64,000 bases of DNA from Tyto alba (taxonomy: Eukaryota; Chordata; Aves; Strigiformes; Tytonidae). Below, one piece after another: positions 50,201-62,200 of this stretch. Below the pieces are notes generated by a model. It saw only the letters and a list, made by a program, of their open reading frames with translations. It had not been told where the DNA came from and did not search any database. The position numbers and the translations under genes are program-made. The stretch covers positions 1,016,779 to 1,080,778 of the forward strand of contig NW_024881296.1 of assembly GCF_018691265.1 (NCBI RefSeq), given 5' to 3'. Numbering within the stretch: position 1 is the stretch's first letter; each line of letters starts with the position of its first letter.

Positions 50201-53200
50201 GATGATAGTGATTATTACTTCATCAGGTGTAGCTTCCCCACTGATAACATTATGTTTCCACTGCCAGTAATTTCATTACCAAAGCAAAGTAGAAAGCATA
50301 GCATCAGCTCCTTAAGCTCCGTGGAGGGAATACTGTTCTAGTTGTGCTCAGTACTGGAAATATTTCCAAGTCATTAGGTAGGAAAGATTTTTCTAGGCAA
50401 GGCATTTACTATAAGTAAATACAGAATTCTCCAGCTCCCCTCATTTTTCCTGCTGTAAACATCTATCACCTAGCAAAAGCCTCACAGTTAGCTTAACTGT
50501 ATAAAGCTAGCTCAGGTTGCTACAGTCTTGATCCATGAATCTGCATATTTTTTGTGTTGGATAGCTGCAAGTTTTAAATGTAGAAATAATAAAAAGATTA
50601 AAGCCTGACTTTCTACAAAAGCGAAGAGAAGGTATGTCTTACCCACTGGAAGTTGGACAAGTAACGATGCATTTTGAATAACACAGCAGAGAACTTCCAT
50701 TGCTTTTCTGCCCCAAGCATGATTGTTCTGTTAGAAGTTGAAAGCACATCCTTTCCCAGTATTTCTTGACAGCTGACTTCGCTGGGGAGAGAGCAGAAAT
50801 ATAATGTACAGAAGTAGAAAGATTGACCTATTTCAGACATTTCTGATACTGTCCCATCAGTTTGTGTCCTGAGCATACAGGAGGACAGCACTTGCAGGTT
50901 ACACTGCACCTGAACGCACTTTCCCTGTAAAGCATGGTCCCTGCTGCTTGCTCGATTTACCTGTGTGAGTGCAAAAGACTCAACAAGAGGAAATGAAAAG
51001 GCAAGGATGGGCTCCCAGGAGTCAACGTTTCAGTGCTCCTCTTGTTCAAGCATTGTTGCCAATGATTTGTTTGTATATTGGAATGAGTTAATTATTAAAG
51101 GACGATAAGTCACAGGATTTTTTTTTTTTTTTTTTTATTATAAGGGGGTTAAGTGGGGAAGGTGTTGATAGTTTGTCTCTCACATGTAGGGACTATGTTT
51201 CTTAAAAGCAAAACAAACCAAAAGAATCATGGGCTGTTTGATGGTAAATAACTGATTTTTATGTATAATCAGGGCAAAGCATGGATGTACAGACAGCTTT
51301 CACTAATAACCCTGTTCTAAATTTGCTCTGTAATTGTGTATACATAACTCTTTATGCAAAATGTCTTGTCTTCTGTGAAAGTAATAGTAGTTTAACTTTC
51401 AACTATGCCTTAGGGCTTTTTATTCAATTCAAATGTTTTAGTTCATTTGCAAATCCTGTTTGAGTTAGAAGTTACCTAATCTGTACTGTTCAGAATTTAA
51501 TGAGACTTCCTGTGGTAGAACAAATCTACGCTGAATCTTTAGTGCGTATTATGAAAATACATACCTCCCAAAAATTGGGGCTTGCTTATTTAGTTGTCTT
51601 TTTAGTATTTAGACGCTAAAGAATCTGTTGTTTGAACTGCTTTGCATTGTTGTAACCTGAACTGACTGTAAAATCTGATTTCTGACTTTTCAACTCTAGG
51701 AATCTCTACCACCTGTCCAGTTTGACTGGAGTAGCAGTGGCCTTACTAACCCTTTAGATGGTACGTCTCTCCGTAGAGCCTCTAGCACCAGAGCTAGAGA
51801 TAAGAAAGCTACAAAGTTCAGACAAACATCTATCTGCTGATTTTTTTTTTTATTATTTTTTTTTTTTAAGATGCACACACACACATATATATAAATATAT
51901 ATAATATTTATTTCTTACTCCTAACTTTGGAAATTCAGGCTTTCTTTCTGATTAACTGTGCCCCTAAGTGAAGTAGTATGTTGTCTGAAAAATACCAAGT
52001 TAAGTATTACTTTAGATTCCTGCCATATGCTAGTGACACAGTGGCAATATTAACACTTCATTATGTATAACTGCAGATTATAATGAAACTCTGACAAAAG
52101 AACATTTTAGATTGGCGAGTTTTACTTTTTAAACGTATTTTTCACCAATGAACTATCTCTTTAGACATCCTTTGAATGACAAACTTGTGTATAGTGGCTA
52201 CTTCAAAGCACAATATTTTAACCACAAACTGTTTGCAAAAGATAAACTCCTTGAGCTGAAAGTTTTCAGATTTGCAGATAATTTTATATTTTAAAAAAAG
52301 TGACTTCATCTGTTACCACTTCTGCTTACATTCAAGAGCTGATTATCGCTAATGAAAGAAGTAGCTACAAACTTATTTGTATCTGTAAATGTACATAGTT
52401 ATTACATAAAAGACCCTTCACCTATGTCTATTTTAATTGCAAAGTGAGTTGTGCCACCGCCTCCAATCTCACAAATGTAAGTGCATGCAAAGGAAGTTAA
52501 ACAAGTTTTGGAAACTTGTTTGATCGACAGACTAGAAACCTGTAAAGAAACTGATACCTTTATGAGGAGCCTGCTAACAGCAGTTAATTCATGAGACATA
52601 AGTAGTACAAAAGCAGGCTAAAATGAACTGCATCTCTTACTGCACTGGCGTTGCCTCAGTGTTCTTTTCGGAACGTGGGATATAAGAGTTTGGATAGCAA
52701 TATCGTGGTGCTGAAGGAAAGCCTGGATGGACCCTTTTGCTGTTGTCTGGTGTCTTATTACTTCAGTCAATCATCATGCTTTCTTTTTAACAAACAACTT
52801 CTTTAAAATGTATCTTGGTTTGATTTCTGTTTTAGTACTAAAGGGGAACAGTATAACTTACCAGTGAGGAACTGGATGCAAGAGTGGCATTTGTTACCCT
52901 GTGTTCACACTGCTTTAAGATAATGATAATTAATAGCTTAAAGCTGCTAAATAAAACTTCAAAGTTTTTTGGGGTTCTTTGCTATTTTGGGGATCTGCTG
53001 AGTCTTCCTGATGAAAGAATGGCTTTCAATTTCAGTAAGGGGAGAAAAAGCCCACTGTATTCTATCAGTTGACCTATATATTGTTTCCCTTTAACTGATC
53101 ACATCTTTCTCTCTGGGTCGTGCTGGTTCTCTTTCATTTTTAGATTGAAATAAATATTTCTATTTTAAAGTTACTAGTGTTGATTTCCTTGCTGCATTGT

Positions 53201-56200
53201 ACATGAGGAAATGTGCGCTGAATTAAGTTGTTAACATTTTAGAAGGTACAAACTAATACTGTAAGCATTGTTTTCATGTCAATTTTTAAATTGCGTACTG
53301 AGTACTAATTATAACTTGCATGTTCAAGTGTGTGTCTTACCCCTTTTTACACATAAACCCCTCCCTTGGCTTACCTTCTATATGGCTGCCTACCAACACG
53401 GTCACTGAATTTCAAGCTAGTGGAGGTTCCACTCTTCTGAACCTTGATTTCTTTGGGCCCGTGGATGACAGTAGCTCTAGCAGCACCACCACAATCCCAG
53501 GTCAGCAGAGTGTTAAAACCACAACTGTAATACTATAAGGACTTACTAAAAGCATGAGCACATCACTTGACTTTCCTATAAACAAGGAGAAATTTTATGT
53601 TGCCTTTCTCTAAAATGTCATCCTGTTGTGTTTTTTCCTTTAATCTGTGTTCTGTTTTCTGACGTTTTGTATCGAGTGCAAAGTATTTGAAAGGTACTGT
53701 CAGCTCTGTGTTTGTCACTTGCTGAAGGAATGAATGGCTCTCATGCGCTTGCAAGTAAGATGTTAAAACACTTGGTTCAAATGAGAAATTTTGAAAGTTA
53801 ACTTTTCTGAGCATTTAAGAAAAATGGAAAAATGCTACAGATGTGACGTTTCCCTGCGCCCCCCCCCCCCCCCCCCCCCCAGGCTTATTCTCTCTTTTGA
53901 ATGGGTGCCTCCAAATTACAGGATTATGATGTTGTTTGGAAGTTATGTGTGAATATCAAGTTATGGGGCTTAACGTATCGCAACCCTGCTGGGGTTTGCT
54001 GCTCACAGAAGGTTATTTTTTTCTGAGTGAGCTACTAATATTAACGATAAAGTAAAAAAAGTGTTTTAACATTCCTAATAGAAAACAAGGATAGTTGCAT
54101 GTCTGTGGGACATTAGAAGTTAATGAATGTTAATTATAAAGCCATAGCACTTTATCTGCAACTTCCTTAAAAGGAGACAAAAACACCACTCTCCATTGAA
54201 TAATATGCGAAAGCAATTTAATTCATTTATCGCGTGGTTTTGACATGCTCTGAGTATTTTGAACGAGCTTGTAAAAACCTATACTTTGAATTTCTGCAGG
54301 AATTTAAGGGAACATTTTGAGTACTTAACCCAGTGCACAGCTTAAGTGGATAAAGCAAATACTCTTTCAATACAATGCCTGAAGCCACAATAATCATTCT
54401 CTTCATAGGAAGGGTTTTTCTCCTCTAAGTGATTTTAATTTTTTAAAAAAAAGAGGTTTTAAGGGATTTGGGGTTTTCCCACATGTAAAATAAGTGCTTA
54501 TAATTATTATTAATTTTTTGTTTTTAAAAAAAAATGCTTTTTTGGTTTTTGCAATCTGATTATTGAAGGCAATTTTACGGTATCACATTCCAAATGTCTT
54601 TTTATTCCACCCTTGAGAGATGTCATTATCAGATGAAAGATGACAGGTTTGTCGCAGAAGTGATGGGCAGCAAATTCAAGATGCATGAGATTTACAGATT
54701 CTTTTGTAAAGTGTGTGCAAGTGTGTGGACATAAATGTTGTCAGTACCCAGTACATGTACTGCTTGTCCAGTCGGGTACGTTCTTGTGTCCTGATGGTGT
54801 GCGCACTTACAGTGATTACTGGAGGGATACTCTGTTAGCCTTTTATTGCATTTTTGTCAGTGTTGTTTGATGAAGTTATAGGTATTATCACCTTCCCTGG
54901 TATGCCCTATAGTGCCTATTTTTGGTTTTGGTTTGGTTTTGGCTTTTTTTTCCTCCTGACTTGTTTCTGGGAAAGTCATTTGTTTCTTGGCTTGCAGCTC
55001 GTGTGTCTGTGTGTGTGTTCAGGAGCTTCGTGTGGGGTTTTGCTGGCTACCTTTCCTTCAATATCTCATTAAGGTTTTGCAGTGCTTTCCCTAAATATTC
55101 TCGAATCATTTGAGTAAAATGGAGAATATGCAACTCTTATAAAGAAATACAATAATTGAAAGACAAATTGTTAGATCTTTTGGCTTAAAGAAGAAACTTT
55201 TATCAGTAGTAGAAGATTGTTCTTTCTCTGACGACCTTGATTTTACTTACTGTATATCTGCGCTGTATTCTTCTCAGTCTGATTTCATCAGTAGCCAAAA
55301 TAACTTTTATAAAAATTTGCATTCTACACGGAGTTACTCACTTCTAGTACAGTCCCACAGATGTATTGTTTTATTTTTCATGTTAATAGCTTAACGTAAA
55401 TGCAGATGAGTAAGAGGTGCCTAAAGAACAGTAAATTGAGCAGTGACATCACACTACAGTGAAAATTAATTCAGGACCATAAATGTGAATATCTAAGTGA
55501 TGTGACTTATAAGGTTGCATTTAATGTTTGTTGCAGAGTTGCATGTCAAAGGGCTCCTCATTTCAGTTAGTTTTACAATTTGTACCTTAATGGGATTTCG
55601 CAGGCTTCTGCAAGTCAAAGTGTATTTCTTCAAGTCTTCCTCTCCCTGACTGAAAGTGGATATTTTATGGAATAGTTGGGCTTTTTCCTATTTCCAAGTT
55701 CTGTAAACATCTGACAATACTTAGTCTTGGTATACTGGTCTCAGGGCAGTACATATTTTGATGTTTTACATGAAACTGGATGAAATTAACTTTGAAAATC
55801 CAGACTTAAAAAAATGGGCATTGAAAGGACAGCTGATGAATTGCTGATCAACTGATACTAAATGAAGCAAATCTTCTCCCCACCCCTCCCACCTCCTGCA
55901 TCTTAACGAGATGATTTTCTTAAATTTAGTTTTTGGTTGGCTTAGTTTCCTAACAGTGAAAGAGTACTTAACTTGTGCACAAATGGCAAATTGTCAAGAC
56001 ACTGCTTGAGGAGAGTTCATGCAAAGCAGGCATGAGGATTATTAACCTTATCTGTTTGTACACATAGTATTGCAATTACTGGGTGGAAAAGGCAGGAGAA
56101 TAGGCACAGGCATTTTTTAAAAAATTATTTAATAATCTTGGTATTTCAGGAGTACTTCTAAAAGTGTCTTGATCCAGGCAAGTAAACTGGGTAAAATAAT

Positions 56201-59200
56201 CAGCCATTAGTTTATAAATGCTGTGCTTATATTAGGTAGCTATATGGGACCACCACGTCAGAGTATTTGCAACATTTATTCTGCAGTAGTATGAAATTCT
56301 TCTCTGTTGTCCAAACCAGCTGGCACTAGTGTTAGACTTGTTTAGAGCACAGGTGTCTATAAAACACGATGCTTCTCTACAAAAATTCTACACTGTTTTT
56401 GAAAAATATTTATAATTGTGGATGGTGCATATGCATACTTAATTTAAACCCATGAAGTAGCTGAAACTGTAACTAGAGGAATATCACCAATTTAAAATGC
56501 TTCTGAGCAACAAGACGTGTTTTAACAGTCTTTTGCATTTATTTACTTGTTTTGACAATTCTAACTCCTGGAGACTTTTTAAAAGAAAACATACTTAATA
56601 TCTGGAAATTCTAGAGCTACTTCCTACTGAGATGTGATGCATTAATATTAAACAGGTATCATTTCATCCACTCATGTATTTTTTTGGATGCAGGTTTCCA
56701 TTGTTCATGTTACTTTCAGAATAACCTCTGCTGATAAAATTTGAAATCCATTAGAAATGTATGTGATGTCAAAATTCAGCACCTGACTTAAGATATCTGA
56801 AACTAGGAAATCAAGGCTGAAACATCCAGATAAGTGATACTTGATAAATACTTGAAGGATGAAAAGGGAGCATAGACTAAAAGTTTTGGTAGCCTTATAC
56901 TCATTAGTATGTAACTTTTTTAATGCCGTTCCACTTGTGTGTATCGTAAAAGCTGCTTTTCCTCACTTAAAAAGTTTTTAACACAACCTCTTGTGACAAG
57001 CAAGATACTAAATGCACTCTAACGCATGCTAGTGTTGTGTGTGGTCTCTCATTAAAGAGTTGGTCCCTGTTGATATGCAGTGTTCTTTTAATGCAAACAC
57101 TTGAGTTGAAGTAATTGAAACAATCCATTTTAACACAGCTGACACTTTTACAAGCGTTTCACTGTAAAAGGTAAATCAAATTTGTTTTGTTTACTCTTAG
57201 ACTGAGACCTGATATGCCAGACTTGATCCAGTCTGTGTGTGTGTTTTCTAGTACAACCGTAAAAGCTACTGAAGAAGGGTGGGGAGAGAGGATGGTGTTT
57301 CAGAAACACAGACATGTTCTATCATGTTCTTTTCATGTATCTTGACATTACAAATGATTCAGATGTTTACAGAAAACAGTCTCTAGCAAGTTGGTCTGTG
57401 GCTAATTATGGCTATACTTGCCTCCAACCATCACTGATTATCATTTTATACTATAAGGTGTGGATCCTGAGTTGTATGAGTTGACAACCTCAAAACTGGA
57501 AACTTCCAATGCAAGCAACAGAGTGACTGATGCGTTTGCAAGACTCATGTCCACAGTGGAGAAGGCAAGCACATCAACAAGGTAAATACTCTGTTGTGCT
57601 TTTTTTCTTCTTTTTCTAAGGGTGGCATGAAATGCGAGGAGTGAATGTGTGTGCTATTTTAGATCAGAAGTTCTTGAATGATCAAAAGGCTTAAACTGAA
57701 TAATTAAATTTAAATATTAAATTCATTGTACTATAGTTCACATTTCAAATTATCATGGAACTCTAAAATAAGATGTGAAACAGTTCATGATCTGAAAGAA
57801 AAAGATCACCAGCACATCAGTTGAAAAGCTAGAGTGAAAAACTCAGTGGGAGGAAGTAACTTTCTGAACAACAGAGCTGATTCCTAAGAATGGAAGGGTA
57901 AACTGAATCACCCAGTTCAGTGACCTGGGACTTTGACAGAAGATTCTCGGTCCTCTGTGCAATTTATGGATACAGAATGTTCCACAGGTAAAATGTTAAA
58001 GCTGACTAATAATTATGACAATATTTGTCCCTACCCATGTATTTCTAGCAGCTGTCAAAACCTTAGTGACCAAACATCAGATTAATTTTGCTGTTACAAG
58101 TTAAGGAATGAGCATGTCGTTGGTTTAGGATGTCCTTTCTGCTTCACAGATCTCGTGTGAAGTTCTTCTGGACTGTTTTTTATAGGTAGAGCCCTATATA
58201 AAGGCTTTAAGTGTTAAATGTCTTCCTTGAAGTCTGGCCTGTTGAATGGGTACAGAATAGACACTCTATTTATAAGGCTGTATTATTTGGGTTTATTTTT
58301 TAAATGTGTACCTTAACGGTAGGATCCTGGACTGTCTTAAACTGTAACTAATGTCTGTGCCCATTAAAAGAATCACTGAGTGATTCTCATTAGGTAAAAC
58401 ATTTCTATTGTTGAGGAGGTGCCTGCCTCAACGTGCAACAAATATTAGTTGCGTTGCAACTGATAGATGGTAACATATCCTCACTTGTAAGTGAGCTTTA
58501 GGGATTTTTCAACACTCTAAAACTAGATGTGTTTCCGTGCAGCATAACATTTAGAGAGGAGGCACAGTTGAAGAGTCGTGGCAAATGTAGTGATTTGTAA
58601 TGGTGGGAGATAGTTGGCTTTCATAAAAGGACTAAAACTGTAATTTTCAAGAGCTTTCATTGAGAAAACTATGCTGCTAGTTTTCCTGCAGTGAAAATGT
58701 TCAAAGTGAACACTGAATAAAAAAGAGCAAGCCATGAAATTTCAAAGGAGAACCAGTAGAGGGAACTCCACACTTCAAGGCTGATTTTTGTCTTGGCTTT
58801 TGGATTGTCTGTTTTTCTTTCCATGGAGTGCATATACTCTTTCTGAAGATACACTAGTGGGAAAGTTTGACTTCAGCTAATTAGAAAACATAATTACAGT
58901 TGAAATATCTTTATAATACATTCTAAGTCTAATTTAAGTGACCACAAATTCACAGCAGGACATATAAATGCCAAATGTATCTTTATCAATTATTTTATTT
59001 CCAGTCATAGATTTGTACCTGCTTGCTTGCTTTAAGATGTCTTAGCTTGCTTTTTCTTTACAAAGGAACAGGGAAGTCTGCTTTGCTCAAATGAATGTTT
59101 CACCTTCAATTTTCTGAATTGTTCTTTTTTAATATGAGAGGTTTGGGTTTTTCCAGTGCGTCCATGGTGCACTTGGAAGTTCTTAATTGCGCTGTTAAAG

Positions 59201-62200
59201 CTCTTTATACAGATGGCAAAGTTCTTCCCCTGTTCTGGAGATCATTGCTTCCTGATAGGAAGAGGTTCTAGATCTGTGCTGTAGCAATATATCGGGCTAC
59301 AGAGAGAGGCTGGGGACCTCGGACTTGGGGGTGAAGTTCAGACACACACAAGATTTATCTGTTTTAAAGCAGCTGTTTTCAGTGTTCGATACATTTTGTC
59401 TGTTTTTGCCAACTCTGAATTTTAAAGATATCAAGTGGGTTTTCTTTCTTTATTTCATGCTCCCCAAAATAAAAGCAGGCTGGTTTTGTTTTTCAAGCTA
59501 GAAACCTTCAGCAAAATAAGAAAGTCTTATCTCAGCAGTATGCCAAGTATGTTGCGTTATGTTAGCTTTTTGTAATATTTTTTTTTTCTTTTGAATTTTT
59601 TTTTTTTTTAATTCTTTCTTAATCAAATGGAGACTTTAAAATACGAGTGGCTGGGTACAGCCAGATCAACAAGGATGGCATTCATGCACCAACCTGGAAG
59701 TATGGACTATTAGCCATTCATGATAACTGATGAGGGGAAGATGTGGCCAGTGGCTTAACATCACTTTGATGGCAACTTCAGTTGTGCTGTGGCTATCCTA
59801 TGTCTGTAACTTGTCTGAACTCAGGATCTCTGGGGTAAAGTTTAGAGTGAAAATAGCGTTATTCAGCTGTAGGAAGCCATGTGAAGAGTTGTCTTTGAAA
59901 TAGCCACATCTTTTGCTTGCAAACCTATCTCTTGAAGCTGCTAAGTCAGTTTCTGAGAAGGAAAAGGTTGGGAGAGGAGGGGAAACTTTCCCCTCAGCTT
60001 GAGCCTGAAACCTTGACAGCAGCAAGAAGTGTTGAAGGTCAGGGATCCAGCACAGCATTCCACAGACTCTGCAGCCTTGCCCGGTCCCGTAGAATTGGCA
60101 GAGATCAAAAGTTTATCTGCTGTCTTTTTGAGGGAAAGCAGAGCACTGATACCTTTCCAAGAAATGGCTGAAACCATCATTTAAACTGGAAATACTCCTT
60201 GGGGGCAGTGCTGGATGGAGCAGGCTAACTCTTAATTACAGAGCAGTTTTAAAGTGCATTTCTCTAATCAACTCATTGGTATTAGAGCCTGGCCTTGCTG
60301 TTGCTATCTCTCATGTTTGCAAAGGGTTTTAGAGATGACTGAAGTCCTGAAAGACTTGAACACTGCAGGAAGGGGTTGGTATGCAAAACAGAATAGTGAG
60401 GTGTGAGTGACACATTAAAAAAGCATTCCCTATTTCTTGCTAAATTTTCTTCCAACAACTTGCTTGCCGGTCCTCTGGCTAATTTCTTGCAACTTGATGT
60501 TAACATGCCTTTGAAAGGGAAACTTCATGCCAGCAGGGAGAGGGGCTGGCACAATTGCTCGGATAAGGGCATCCCTTCTGTCCTCGGTTGCTCTTGGGAG
60601 GAAATGTAACCTACTGTAAGAGGAGAGATGGATGGGGACAAAGTGTTCTGTAGAAGGTAGGTTTAAAACCTGAATGACTCGAAGACCTTGTTTTGAGTCA
60701 GGGCTGGGTCCTTTCCTGGTTTAGTAATCAAAAGTTCTGCTTCAAAAGTAGGCAGAAGTAGTACAGCTGCTGCTGACAATCCACTTGGGTGTCCATTCTG
60801 TAAGCCATGGTATCTAGAAATTAAGAGTGCATGAGCAGGAGAAGCTCTGCAACAACCCCACACACACACACACACAGACCAGAGTTTGGCAAAAGAAGCT
60901 CTTGAGAGTGGGAACATCTTCAGCAAAAGTTTTGACCGAAGTTAATGCACCTGACATGGTTATTTCACTTGCCTTTATCAAAAGACACCACAGTTATTAG
61001 GCAGTTTGGTTTTAAGGGTAAAACTTTTCTGCAGTGATGATGCTACTTTGTCGTGTAAATTTAGAGAGTTAGTGAGTAAATCTTTGGGGTTGCCCTGGTG
61101 ATATTTGCTACCAAAAGTGTTGACTGTTACCCAGAAAAGAGTACTTGCAGCATCCAGTTTTATTGTCTTTCAGAGGAACCTGCCTCTCTCCATCGAGGAA
61201 CAGAGACTTAGGCTGTCTCATCCCTCTCTGCACTGAGATGATTTAAAACCAGGTTCTGAGCCTCATTACCAAGTGATTGTATCTATAGCTGTGATTTGGT
61301 CGTAGTTAAGTAATGTTTGCCGTGTTAGTATGTTAGCTTGTCCTTCTTTATAGATACTTTTACAGAGCACATTAAGTAGGTAGATTATTCCAAAGGTCCT
61401 CCAGTGAGGAGGGAAGCATTCAGTAATCAGGTGAGATTCACATCTGACTGTATTACCGGTGTGCACGTTCTGCAGCAACGTTGCAGAGACCAGATAGTAC
61501 AGCAATAGCATGGCCCTGTGATAAAAGTCCTGCGTGTGACCACCAAATAAAATGCCACTCTGCCTCTGGGCCCTAGCAGTGCCGTTTCTTGGCATGCCAC
61601 AGGTCAGCAGAGGAGGAAGAGGCATATAAATAGCAAGGAGTGTGTGAGCTCCATCTCGGTGCCTGATTAACAATTACAGGAACTCCTTTTAATGCAGATC
61701 TCTGAGTCAGCCCTCTTCCTTTGGCTTCCTCTGTCAAACACTCCTTTGTTAGCTGTAAGTCCTTGATCACCAGGAGTTTGTACCTTTAAGAGGCTTGTGG
61801 TAAGTGATTACTAATAGTGGCACCAGATACTGATAACACAGCGGTGGGTGAGAACCACATTTCAACAGCTCAGAGATAGTCCTTGGAGTGCAAACAGAGC
61901 TGACTGAAGTTGTTAGAGAAGGAGCCACATATTGGCTCTCTGCTTCTTCCTTCAGTAAATCCAGCACACAGCTTTGTTTATCCTCCAGAATTTGGTAATC
62001 TGCCTAGTCAGTGGCTCATGAAATTCCACTGCAGCAGAGAAAAGAAAATATTGCTATTCTAGCGAAGGAAAGTCAGATTTAGTATCTAGGCTGCCTCATC
62101 TAGAGATCTTTCATCAAGTGGAGATTTCAAGTAGCAAACAAAAGTGATCGTTCAGTGTCAACACAATGATCAGTGATGTCAAGGATGAGTTTGACTCCAG

